The notes beneath the pieces were generated by a model. The model did no database searches. It saw only the letters and a program-made list of their open reading frames with translations, and was not told the origin of the DNA. From contig CM060694.1 in NCBI GenBank assembly GCA_030686995.1, forward strand, positions 90,262,762 to 90,326,761: a DNA stretch of 64,000 bases, written 5' to 3'. Shown one piece after another: positions 11,909-23,842 of the stretch. A program made the translations under genes and the position numbers. The stretch is from Artemisia argyi. Its lineage: Eukaryota > Streptophyta > Magnoliopsida > Asterales > Asteraceae. Each line of letters starts with the position of its first letter. Within the stretch, counting starts at the first letter, position 1.

Positions 11909-13582
11909 GAAAAAGATACCGATTTTACCCTTCCTCTCTATTTACTTAAGTGTTGGTGGTTGTTCATAGAGTTATGACTTATGACAAGCTCTAAGGAAAG
12001 AAGAAAAACATTTAAAAGACAAAGAAATGCTGTTGGCCGGAAGATATGGCAGCACAGAAATATAGGGTGGCGTGTGGCTTATCAATTACCATACCTTCTA
12101 CTATATAAAACTTGCTGCATTTTTTGTCTTTATTTCCTATATTTAGCCAATGGTGTTATGACTGAAAGCACGGTCCAAACATCAGCCAATTAGAATTTTA
12201 TCATTTAACAACAACAAAATTTTATTGCCAACATAAAACAACCAACAAAAACTGTCCAAGACCAATCACATTTTACAAGGAACAGAAGGGAGGATACAAT
12301 GAAGTAAAACATATCACGGAACCTCAACTTAATTGGGAGGTGTGTTTGTGTATAAACAAAGATTTTTTTCTTTGCTAATTTGTGTAATTGTATTTACAAT
12401 CCTTATTCTTGCTCAAAAAGTTTCATATACACCAGACATGCAACATGTCAAAATAGAAATTCATATTCTTAACTACTTGTATTATTATAATTAAATAATA
12501 TACATTGTTTATGTACAAATAATTAAAATTTAATTATATTATGACTTATGTCAAAATACATTATGTAAGATTTATGCCAAAGCCTAGTGTGCTCACACGA
12601 TATATAAGTAGTAACAAGAATATTGTATGAAACTTGTCAGATGACAAAGATGTGTGAGTTTTAATTAGTAACCTCCACACACGGCTAGCTTTACCCGTTT
12701 CATCCCTTCTCCATCTTCAGAACCACTAACGACCACTACCACACAGGAACAATCACAATGTTTACGACCACTATCACACAGAAAAAATCAAAATAGTCCC
12801 GACCGTCACCTAATTATTTTGCTAGTGCTAGATAAGCATCCATATGCATACTAAACTAACAACACAGCTACGTCGATTATGAAGTAGTTTTCCTTAGTGT
12901 AGTCTGACCATTTAGAAGAAGATAGTTAGAATGCCAAGTCGGGTTGACGTCTTTAATTATCTCCAAATAACCTTTAATAGACTTGTACCTTGCCCTTCAA
13001 AAATTGAGGCTATATCCTTTGAAGAGTCCAATTCAAACCTTCGAGAATGTGAGATATTGTACTTCAAGGGTTACGATTTAACGATATGATTATATGCCGG
13101 TTTATGAAACAAAATATACACAATGAAAAACACAAGAACACAAGGTCTGCATCAACACCATTTTCAGATGTCGGGAGACTTGCTCACAGGGCAATTCATT
13201 CAGCCCTTCACAAATTTTAGAAACGATTGTTACTATATCAAAGAATTGGCCCTTCAAAAATTACATGGAAGTCGATGCTTCCTCTTGTTTTCCCCACACG
13301 TACATACAACTATTTTACATTACAAACCGGCATACAAGAAAACAGTGGTTATCACATCACTACCTAAAATGATACCTCAATCAAAAGCGAAGCTTCACAC
13401 CTGTTAGTAGTCTATCAATTAGATTAACTCTCAGATCCGTTTCCCCATTCTGAGGAAAGTTTCTATCTTCTGTAATTTGTTCGGAGACCTTAGAAAGTTC
13501 TCATCTTTGGCTGACCTGGATAACCCACACAAGGTATGACATATGTATCCAGTCAAACTTTGATATATTGGTCCCGTCATAC
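11564..13582. other. intergenic DNA and 3' flank of the KEA gene
   Basis: No coding region is supported. A run of about 47 A lies at 11857-11904. The stretch next to 13582 must hold the 3' untranslated region of the leftward KEA gene, but no clear polyadenylation signal could be chosen. Confidence 0.4.
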
Positions 13583-16500
13583 CTATCCTTCATGGATCAA
13601 AAGATCCTTAGCAATCAACGCAATACGTTGCTTTGCACTATCTGAACGTAGCCCATCTCCTTTGAATCCCATCTGCTAATCCAATTAATAAAAAAAATGT
13701 TAGCTGTCAGTATATCGATTAAGGATGTTGACCAAACAACAATAGAAGAGTGTGTGTGTGTGTGTGTGTCACAGATGAAGGACCTCGGTCTGGCTATCAG
13801 GGGTGAACCACCGTAAGAGAACGCCAAGATGCACTACACCCGGTATTATCTTGAAAAGTAACGGAGTTGTCACCTACAAATGCTATTTTTGTTTAGTGAT
13901 CTATCAGGAATGTCACAAGAAACTGATAAATAACAAACTATTTCTTTTCAGTTGACTTAATTGTTTCACTTTCTAACTCATTGGGTGTTTCAAATTTTTT
14001 AAGTAAAGGGGAAACGCAGATGAAAATCTGTATCAACAACGTGACTATAAATGCATTCATACCAGACTAAGAGCAGTTGTTCCAAGCAGCAGCATATACA
14101 GCTTCCCCTGAAAGGAAAAACGAATCAGAATGCATAAGGTATATACTTAAACATCATACATATAACTTATGTGTGCGTATGCAAAGAAACTAAGCAGAAA
14201 ATGTTCTCAACCGAACATCTCTTAAACTCATGAGAGTAAGTTTCATTCCATTTTTGGTACTGATTTAGAGAAAGACATGTCCGAGAGCTAACCTCAACGA
14301 GATGAAGATTAGAAGCGCGACTGAGAAGGACAAAAGCAAACTCTCCAATTTGTGCTAAAGACATCCCAACCTGCATTACAAAATCTCTCATGAATGATGT
14401 TTATATGGAAAGCAGAAAGTCCTCAAGGATTATACACAATTAGCCAAATCTTTCCTGTTTTTTACCAGTTCCAGAAACAAATATCCAAATTACTATAGTC
14501 CCAACATGGGTTGTGTTTTAATTCAAACGCTTTGACTACAAAACATTCGATTGCGACAGTAGTACTGCTTTTTTACCCATAGCCAACACATTGACTATTC
14601 ATTGAGTAAATGGACCGAAGTTTTTGCAGGTCAATCCAACTGGCCCTTTTTGACACTGGTAAACGGAGGGGGATCCCTGTTGGTTCTGGACTTCCCCATA
14701 TCCATCTTAAGATGTTCACCTGTCAAGGCTTGAACCTAGGTCTTTTCTGAAACCTTCAGGCCACCTTCCCGTGGCCTATGACACATACAAAAAATTTATA
14801 CAAGCCGACCACATTTTGACCCGTTACCAACCTCACAAATTTAATGGCAACGCCATTGAGGTTATCAACCATTCTCGCAGTGGAATATGAAAACAGTACT
14901 CTATTACAGAAAGGTCAGAATAAAAGTGTCAGAGCATGATAAAACTTACAAGTATTGAAGTTTTGTTGTTGTAGCCAAAGCCCTTGACAACCAATGCAAT
15001 CACAATTGTCTTCGCAATAACCACTAACAAAACTGATGCTAGCAAAATATCAATGTGGTTCCATAGGAAATGAACATGAATCAGCATGCCGATACTAGCA
15101 AGAAAGAGAGCAGCAAAGAAATTGCGTATGGGTTCGACCTGCATGAATAAAACATCAATTTGTATATTTTGGCAATCACATGTTACTATCATCATAGAAA
15201 CTCAATGACTGAGGTTAGCGCTTTACTTTGATAACTGAGTTCAAACAATCGCATAAACCATATTAAAATGAACATTATAGTTTCCTGACCTTTGGACCTT
15301 ATCTAGAGTAGTTCTCTCGGAAAATATTTTTCCATAATAGAAAAGGATATTTTATCTTTCATCATTTTCATGTAGTTTGACTCGTTTGATGTGCAACTCT
15401 GTCTTGCTGTACAACAATCTTTGGAGTTGGAACTCCATATCATATGTTGTATATTTCTGGGACAATGTGCTACTTACAGTACTAAAAAATGACTCATAAA
15501 GGACGGATTTAGGGGCTGGGGAGATTTGAATCTACGATACGGACATAGAGACTTTATACACTTGATAGAAACGTTATCAAGCAGATGGTTCATTTGAATA
15601 CTAATTAATGCAAGTAACTAAACAAATCTAAGAAAGTCAAATAATAGATGCAAATCTTACTTGTTCAAGAGTATGTTGAGCAAGATCAGTTGTTGATATC
15701 ATAACTCCAGCAGCAAACGAACCCAATTCTAAACTTAGACCCAGCTTATCACTAGACTGAAATTACATATATAATTTGGTTAAGTACAGCATGAAATGGA
15801 ATCACGGAATTTTCTAACATCCACATATAACTAGCCAAATCAAGCACCAATATTTATAGAAATTTGAGCTGAGTCGGGGAACTAAAGAAATTGCTGAGAG
15901 TACACAAGGTCTGGCAAAAAAAAAACGACTTCAAAGGAAAACATCAAGTATAACAAAGAAGTACAGACCCATGCTACCAGCAGACAAAATGCAACAGCTG
16001 CCAACTGGTACAGTTCATTGGTCTGCAATGAAGTTTAAGAAAGCATGAATACAGTATGTTTAATGAACTTCATAGTAAAAAAAAAAAAAAAAACAAAAAA
16101 AAAAAAAAAAAAAAAACAGCTCAATTAAAACCATTAAACAATTCACACCTGCGAGGATAGGCTTATCATCAGTTTAAGAAACCAAGGCAACCAAGTCCGT
16201 GACAATACCGATAAAACTGCCAAAAATGCAATCAACGCCACCAGCCTGACTAACTAAGAATCAGTATGCTGAAAGCAACAGAAATCTTTGATATTCATTG
16301 AATAGATACAGCAACAGTAAGCAGAAAATGACTCGACCGGCAATTATCAACACCCCTTTTCCATCCAATAAAAATGTTTACTACATTCTCGCAAAAGAAT
16401 TTAATATATTTGTATATTATAAGAGACTAACGACCAAGAATGTAATTCTTGTTCATTACTTGTAGCCGAATCATCTCAGCCCAAATTACCTACCAATGTC

Positions 16501-17374
16501 TGATTTTGGCTGAAGACATTTTCTGTTATCAATATATGACAATGTGAACATTACTGAAGACATTTTCTGTTATCAATATATGACAATGTGAACATTACAT
16601 ATTTGCATTTGTTTAGCTTTGACATGAAACAACCTATAGCATCCTATATAATCAACTTAGTATTAAAAAAAAAAATAATAATAATAATAATAAAAAATTA
16701 AAAAAAAAAAAAAAAAAAAAAAAGAGGATGTAATCAAAGAGTCAATAACTTACGATTTAGTCATGGATATTACTCCTTGGAGAACACCTGAAGTTCCACC
16801 AAGTACTGGAAGAAGAGCAAACAATAAACCCACCGCACAATCCTGTAAAAGAAAAGTGCTACATTAGAGACTGTCCTTACAACTCACAGAATGATAAAGT
16901 AAAGTAGAGATCAGATATATGAACAGCATAACACATCCCATGTAAGCTGTGATTTATAACGACCCCTAAAAATCTTTTAACACCAGCCTAAATCTTAGAT
17001 GACATTCAGATGGTACAGGGGATTAGTGTTGAAATGCTAAGCACCTGTAAGATGAGGGTTCCAATAGTAACTTGTCCATGAAGAGCATTAATACTATTCT
17101 TGTCCATCAAAAATTTCAGGACCTGCACATTAAACATTGTGCAATGACAGCAAATGAGATTTAATTAGCTAGGATGAAACCAGAGACACATTACTTACAA
17201 GCAAATAAGTCATATGGTCTTACCACTGCCGTTGAAGACATTGAAAGAAGCACACCAACAAAAACCCCCTCAGAAGGCTTACCGCCACATAACTGTAAGT
17301 GTCATCCAATTCTATACATCAGATAGCAAGATTGAAGAAACAAAATAGTCAAAATAACTAATCTAATTGCCGTT

Positions 17375-17457
<83 letters not shown>

Positions 17458-20400
17458 CTAATCTAATATTATACTGTATCACATAAGATGTTGGTTCATA
17501 AATACCTCAAACACATGGAATATTTGCTATTTGTATTACTAAAAGAAAAGACAATAGTAAAAATTTAGCATAAAGGATCCTAGCATGTACTTATCTTCCA
17601 ATCATAAACCTCATCTAATAATTAATATTTCTTTCAAGTGGCGAATTAAAAATAAAAAATAAACTGTGGGCACCTTATTAATGTTCCACTTTTTTCATTC
17701 CTAAAGAACAAACAGCAGCAGATTTGCAGTACATTCAAAATTTTTTCCACTAATTAAGTTTTCGTCATTCAGTTTGTTATCTAGAGCATCAAAGCCTAGA
17801 GAGAATCATGGTTTGCTTCTCCCTTTTTTGGAAAACGTGGTGTCTGCCTTTGGCTGACTAAATCCATGGGCCTGAATCCAGTGCCACACAAACGTAGACC
17901 AGGTAAAGCTCTCCCTAAAGAAACATTTGTGTGGTTTCAAAGGAGAAACAGCACCATAAGGTTTCAAACCTTCGACCCCCCCCCCCCCCCCCCCCACCTC
18001 ATTAGTAAAAGCAACCAATATGAAAACCAAGTTGGCTGTTGGCCACCCCATGAGTTATATGACTCTCTCCTTAAAAAGAGGTAAAATCTCTACTAAGGCA
18101 ACCATCCCGGTCACTGATTTTGTAAGTACTAATTTCTTACCAATGAGTTGAATCTCTATTCCTTAGCTATGACCAATATTTTGCTCATTACGATACCAGG
18201 TGTAGTGATTATTCAATTACTACTAACAATAAATCCGAAGGATCAATCAACGACTTACGGAGGCCGTAATTCCACATATGCACATAAATAGGAGACTTTG
18301 AAGCAGTCCTCCTAGTACAGCAACAGCTCGAACAACTTTAAGCTAGAATCATCAAACAATTAGTTTGAGTTAGTCTCGCATTAACAATTTATCTTATGAA
18401 TAAAATCAAAGCATAACATTAGTCAAAAAGAAAAACCTTTGCCATGGAGAACTCCAGCCCCAAAGCAAAAAGAAGAAAAATAACACCAAATTGGGCTACC
18501 GTCTCTACCTACATTTGAACAAATAAGATTTCATTATCTTAAAAAAAAAAAATTAAAAACAAAATAATAATAATAATCACCAAGGCCTTGCTAACAGGTT
18601 AGCTTTTAACCATGACAAACAGACACCAATGGAAAGTATTTTCTATTTTGTGGAAAACAGACATATTGACAATAATTACATAAAAAGTATATATTTAACC
18701 CCACTTGTCAATCAAAAGCCTTATGTTCCTAGTTTACGTATAGTACACAGATAGCATCAAAGGATGGTCAACAAAGATTTTGGAGCATAGACACATACAA
18801 TTACAAATCAAGACCTTACTAGGATGGAATTATATATTGAAGTAGAGAAACTAAGTTACACATACTTGCACCAATTCACTGACTACATCCAACCCGCCAG
18901 GCCCAACAAGAGATCCTGCCAGCAAATATCCAGTGATGACCTGTTAAAGCAACATGAGCCACATAGTGAGTCCTACAAAAATGCAGAAATAAGAAGTAAA
19001 AAGTTTTAAGATTGAAAAAATAAATAAAAGTATAGTATGGAAGAACGTTCATACCGGCTGTCCAGCACAGGCGAACGCAATACCACCACAAGTGGCAGAT
19101 ACAATGACAACTACAAGATCGGAGATTAGCCTGCAGATTCAGCATTTATAAATTGCTTGAATGATATATCAAAGTTGCTTTTGTGATAAAATACTGACAG
19201 GTAGACCACCATAAGTTGCAAAACTTACCTCAAGTCTAACTGTAGCACTGGATATTTTGACTTAAAATTGGATATTATAAATACATTATCCTGAAAAGAG
19301 AACAAGGATAGATTAATACATGACACAAATAAATTATATACTCCCTCCGTCCTTAAATAAGTGTCCACTTTTACCTTTTGAAGTCTTTCTTTTTCAACTT
19401 GGGCCTTAAATAATTTTGTTTATTTTATATAATACTTGATGAAAATTGTACGAATTAAAATGCATTTAAAACCCAATTCATCTATATATTCTGCATTAAG
19501 TATTATATAACACAAACAAAAATATATAAGGTAAAAGTTGGAAAAGAAAGACTTCAAAAGTCAAAAGTAGACACTTATTTAGGGACGGAGGGAGTAGCAG
19601 CTTAAACTTCAAATTTTACCTTTCTGTCAATCAGTGTTGGTGTCTCTTCTGCTCCGTTATCGTTATCCATATTGAAAATATGATGAAGTTGTATGGACCT
19701 ACACAATTTTTCTTACTATGAGTAGCAACCCAATATATACTTTTGCAAGTGAACGATAATAGTATAAATGGGATATAAATAAAATATAAACACCATAGAA
19801 TTTGACAATAAACTGATAAGAATCCATACTTATCCTCCTTCGTGTCATTTTTCTTGGACTTAACCCTAGCTACAGTTTCCAATACAGCCTGATAAATAGA
19901 CATGTAAATCAAACAATCAGCAAGCAACAGAACATGCTTTACTTCATAACATATAGAAGAAATGATAAATTAGAAGATTGAACTAAATGGAAGGTAAATG
20001 AAATTTATTTTTTGGCTGTTTTTGATTTTCATAGAACCCAAACAAGGAAGTAAAAAAAAGTATTTTTATGAGAAAAGTGCATGAACGGTAATGGATTTGA
20101 ATGGCGTGTATATTAGATATTTGCTAGTCACTTGTCAGGGTATTACAAAAAGAAAAAGAGGTAGAAGTAGTCAGATATTTGTTGTCACCAATTGAACTCA
20201 ACTAATAGATGAACACCATTAATCAGGAGTGCAATTTTTTGTATAAAGCTAAATTGGAAAATTAATTCCATGTTACTTTCTAAAATCACTTTCCTTGTTA
20301 TGATGAAATGGTATGAGAAAAACTATCAAGGTGCATCCATCCAAAACTAGATAAAGCTGATAACACTAACCTGTTGCCCGGCGACACTGTTATTGAAGCT

Positions 20401-22198
20401 GCCTGCATCATTTTCTGCAAATTCAATGCATTTGTAGAAAGTAAAAAATCAAGAAACATGCTTGAAAACTTGAAACTTTCTGTGTCTATACATGTAGCTG
20501 TATGCAGGTAATGATTGATAATAAGGCAAAACATTTATATTCTACAGCCATGCAGTCTTTTGTAGTTCAAAATCTGCACGAAATTTGAATCTTTACAAGT
20601 TTAGGATTAGAGAAGCAACTAAAACTATTATATTTATCATCCAAGCCCACCTATTTGCCAGTGTAATGACAGATCTGTTCAATTATATGATTTAGATACA
20701 CAAAACCGATGTACTCATTCTTTGGCTCAAAAAACTAGTGCCAAAAAACTCAAACTAAGTGGAGTCAGGATGACCTAACTCTATCTCAAATATCAGAATT
20801 TAGGAAGATTAATTATTCGTTCTTTTGTATAGAACTGATTCTAGCTTCAAAAATCATTATGTCAAATGTTGAACTGTGGTTTCACTTCAGACTACACACC
20901 TTCATTTCAAAAGAAACATACAGCTACTCTCTACAGTTGATTAGACACTACAGTATCCCAATCACCACTTCCTATCCTTATTACCTTACACTAGAAGATG
21001 AAAAATCCATCATATGCCATAAACTTCAGCAAAACCCATACTCAATGACCAAAAGTAGAACCACCAAGAACCCGATTAGCTTTTTAAAAAACTGAAGTTC
21101 CGTTGCTATTATTCGAGTTAGACTACATTTAAATGTACCAACGGAAAGGGAAAAACGGAATTATAGAACACTAACATCCAATAATATTTGAGTGAATTGC
21201 AAAAATCGTCCTTGTGGTTTGGCCAAATTGCATGTTTCGTCCGTATGGTTTGAAAAGTGAAACGGAATCCTTGTGGGGAAACCTTGGGTCCGATTTCGTC
21301 CTTTTCTCTAAACTGAAATTACTAAAATGCCCTCATCATCTTCCTTCTTAAATAGGCAGAACAAAGGGGTATTTTAGTAATTTCAGTTTAGGGAAGGACG
21401 AAATCGGATCCAAGGTTTCCCCACAAGGATGCCGCTTGCCCTTTCGCCAAACCACAAGGACGATTTTTGCAATTTACTCATAATATTTTAATAAACTATT
21501 ACTATAAATTATCATTATTCCAAGATAACTTAAGACTTTGTAAGTCTTTACTAAACAGTAATCTACTATATATACTTTGTAAGTCTTTACTAAACAGTAA
21601 TCTACTATATTTTAGATGCATTTAGGAAAAATTGATGATTTTTTCAAATATTAACACTACATCGAAAAAAATCCATCAGGGTCCCGGGTTCCGTCCCTGC
21701 GTGTATCAAACTTTTTTTATTTCATATAGAATGTATAAACTTTTAATTTATCCTATTGTGTGTATCAATAAGTTATATAAACTGGATACATATAGATAAA
21801 CTAAACCAAAATAAGATCCAAATACAATTTTCAATATTTAAATAAATTAGGTCAAATTTCACAACACAAGTCAACTGTTAACTTCAAATACAAGGATCTT
21901 CAAACTTAAGCAACAATGTGACCAATAAAAACTAATTTTAAATAACAATTCAATTTAATTCAGATCCAATCAATTACTAGTAATTAAAACTAATTAACAA
22001 ACCTTCAGGTTGATCATTTTCAGTAAACTCCTTCTCGAGTGCACGGTCAATCATTCCGGCGAAGCTCCGGTCTCTATCCGTCGTCGCATTCACGGTAGCG
22101 TTGTTATTAACAACAACGGAGGCGGCGCCGGATTCTTCATCTGCGGCGGCGGAGAGTACGAATAACGTGAAAAAGATGAGAAGAAAGTATTGGTTCAT
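13583..22198 (-). CDS. KEA: K+ efflux antiporter, KEA4/5/6 group (20 exons, 573 aa)
   Basis: CPA2-family K+/H+ exchanger. Plant KEA4-6 work in Golgi, trans-Golgi and endosomal membranes, adjusting lumen pH and K+. Coding exons in order: 22198-22003, 20414-20371, 19888-19830, 19698-19620, 19290-19229, 19130-19055, 18940-18866, 18508-18437, 18342-18259, 17292-17224, 17122-17045, 16842-16754, 16245-16149, 16022-15969, 15756-15661, 15138-14950, 14370-14293, 14107-14063, 13873-13784, 13672-13583. They sum to 1722 nt with no internal stop, and every intron is GT-AG. The protein starts with a signal peptide (residues 1-18, MNQYFLLIFFTLFVLSAA), then a hydrophilic lumenal segment containing FAGMIDRALEKEF (typical of this subgroup), then about 12 membrane segments from residue ~147. 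FALGLEFS and the ion-site Q298-D299 pair (TLILQ|DCAVG) are present. It ends soon after RWFTPDSQTE with no RCK/TrkA-N domain, as expected for KEA4-6 but not KEA1-3. Exact orthology (4, 5 or 6) cannot be settled by eye. Confidence 0.95.
13751..13769. repeat. (GT)n microsatellite in last KEA intron
   Basis: About nine GT units lie 14 bp downstream of the exon-19 donor (exon end 13784). The donor itself is weak (GAG|GTCCTT). Confidence 0.85.
16510..16597. repeat. 44-bp perfect tandem duplication in a KEA intron
   Basis: Two identical 44-bp units (16510-16553 and 16554-16597) begin CTGAAGACATTTTCTG and lie in the intron between exons 12 and 13. Perfect identity suggests a recent event. Confidence 0.9.
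17377..17456. repeat. (TA)n microsatellite in KEA intron 9
   Basis: About 40 TA units. The same phrase TAACTAATCTAAT occurs on both sides of the run (about 17355 and 17456). A run of about 20 C lies in the same intron at 17976-17995. Confidence 0.9.
19341..19594. mobile_element. 254-bp Stowaway-like MITE in KEA intron 4
   Basis: The left end is CTCCCTCCGTCC and the right end GGACGGAGGGAG, a perfect inverted repeat of the Stowaway (Tc1/mariner) type. A TA duplication flanks it (19339-19340 and 19595-19596). The arms continue to match inward (TAAATAAGTGTC / GACACTTATTTA). It lies between exons 4 and 5, with its right end about 25 bp from the exon-4 donor, and does not disturb the reading frame. 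Confidence 0.92.
21190..21479. mobile_element. 290-bp MITE in KEA intron 1, Mutator-type (9-bp TSD)
   Basis: The left end reads GAGTGAATTGCAAAAATCGT and the right end ACGATTTTTGCAATTTACTC. Much of the rest is also palindromic (GGTTTCCCCACAAGGAT / ATCCTTGTGGGGAAACC). A perfect 9-bp duplication ATAATATTT flanks it (21181-21189 and 21480-21488). The ends resemble the MITE at 6062-6339. Confidence 0.88.
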
Positions 22199-22469
22199 TG
22201 TACGGTGGCGGCGGCGCCGGAGATCGGCGTGCCGGAGGTGAAGTGTTAGTGTGTGTGTGTTTTTGAGAGTGTGATTTGAGAGAGGGTGTGTCGGTTTTGG
22301 TTTTCAGTGATGTTTGTTTGTTTTTTTTTTTAATTGTGGAAGGAAGATGAGATGTGTATGTGTCAGTGTGGGGTCTAGTATTGGAGTAGACTGTGACACA
22401 CATAGGTGAGCAGTTGGATGATGGATATGGTTTTAGAAACTTAATTAATTAAATTATTAAAGTAAACTT

Positions 22470-22475
<6 letters not shown>
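22199..22475 (-). promoter_or_regulatory. KEA 5' leader and proximal promoter
   Basis: Read on the minus strand, the DNA just before the KEA ATG is pyrimidine-rich, with CTCTC and ACACAC tracts and a GC-rich stretch near the start codon, as in many plant 5' leaders. No confident TATA box or transcription start could be picked. Only about 280 bp separate the ATG from the first microsatellite/MITE block. Confidence 0.5.
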
Positions 22476-22521
<46 letters not shown>

Positions 22522-22700
22522 GATAACATAGCTACATTACAATGTAGCCAATTGGCTACATTTCCTTTGAAAAAAAGGGTGGGGACAGGGGGAAAATGTG
22601 TGTCAGGGACATACTGTAGGGACTGAACTGTACATTATTAAAACTTTTTTCAAAGGAAATGTAGCCAATTGGCTACATTTGTAATGTAGCTAATATTTTC

Positions 22701-22740
<40 letters not shown>
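22476..22740. mobile_element. MITE-like inverted repeat between two (TA)n microsatellites
   Basis: Arms of about 47 bp at 22529-22576 (TAGCTACATTACAATGTAGC...) and 22645-22692 are near-perfect reverse complements. They enclose a short spacer. TA runs of about 40 bp abut both sides (22476-22518 and 22703-22740). This matches the behaviour of MITEs that insert into TA microsatellites. The exact ends are uncertain. Confidence 0.7.
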
Positions 22741-22741
<1 letters not shown>

Positions 22742-22742
<1 letters not shown>

Positions 22743-23839
22743 CTCTCCTAAAAGTTTCGACAGATATATCACTTTATTAGTAAAAGTTAACCTATACACA
22801 TCCTATGCTTAAAATAAAAATTAACGGCGCAAATTATCTCTATCTTAACTTCTAACGAGATAGAAAATATTTACACTGTTAGTCCTCTGGGTTAACGGTA
22901 TTTGCACCATTAGTTATTTTTTATGTTTTCATCTGTTCTTTTACATTTTTGTCCGTTTTTTTAAGTTTTCGTCCGGTTTTATACATTTTCGTCATTTTAT
23001 AACGCTTTCGTCTATTTTTTTACGCTTTACTCCTTTTTTTACATTTTCGTCTCCATTTTTTTACGTTTCACTCCGTTTTTTTACGTTTTCGTCAATTTTT
23101 TACGTTTTCCTTTGTTTTTACAAGTTCTCGTCAATTTTTATGTTTCTCTAAGTTTCCGTCCATTTTTGTACATTTTCGTTCATTTTTTTACGCTTTCCTC
23201 GGTTTTAATACGTTTTCGTCTATTTTTTACGGTTTCATCCGTTTTTTTATGCTTTTTTCCGTTTTTTAGATTTTCGTCTGTTTTTTTTAAGTTTTTCCCC
23301 GTTTTTTACGTTTTTGTCTTTTTCTTACGTTTTCGTCCATTTCTCTAATTTTTCATCCATTCTTATACGTTTTCGTTCATTTTTTTACGTTTTTCTCCAT
23401 GAAGTGAAACGTTTAATAACGGACGAAAACTTATAAAAACGGATGAAAACGTAAAAAAAGTAGGAAAACATAAAAATGGACGAAAACGTAAAAAACGGAC
23501 AAAAACGTAAAAAAATTGGAAAACTTAAAAAAAACGGAGGAAAACGTAAAAAACGGACGAAAACTTAGAAAAACAGACGAAAACATATAAAAACAGTCGA
23601 AAACTAAGAAAAACAGACAAAAATGTAAAAAAACGGACGAAAACGTAAAAAAAAGACGAAAACATAAAAAAAATTTAAAAATTAAAAAAAAAAAAAATGC
23701 AAACGTAAAAAAAAAGTACTAACGGTGCAAATACCGTCAACCCAGAGTACTAACGGTGTAAATATTTTCTATCTCGTTAGGTGATGTAGGTTAACTTTTA
23801 TTAATGGAGTGATGTATCTGTTGAAACTTTTGCGAGAGT
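22742..23839. mobile_element. 1.1-kb foldback element with ~20-bp tandem units in both arms
   Basis: The left end reads ACTCTCCTAAAAGTTTCGAC; the right end is its near reverse complement (AACTTTTGCGAGAGT). The next ~150 bp of each arm also pair (AACGAGATAGAAAATATTTA...). Inside, the left arm (about 22925-23395) is a degenerate tandem array of a TTTTTACGTTTTCGTCCGTT-like unit. The right arm (about 23405-23700) is an array of its complement, AACGGACGAAAACGTAAAAA. The whole block could fold into one long hairpin. No reliable target duplication was found: the right flank is cut by the Athila-1 LTR at 23843 and the left flank is a TA run. Confidence 0.75.
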
Positions 23840-23842
23840 GAT

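Noticed and set aside
14929..15195. Separate small membrane-protein gene
   Set aside because: It is exon 16 of KEA with intron read-through on both sides.
17860..18000. tRNA-like B-box (GGTTTCAAACC) near the C run in KEA intron 9
   Set aside because: No A box, no cloverleaf, and no SINE ends seen.
22137..22403. 88-codon minus-strand frame upstream of and overlapping KEA exon 1
   Set aside because: Low-complexity His/Thr/Pro reading of the pyrimidine-rich 5' leader in another frame.
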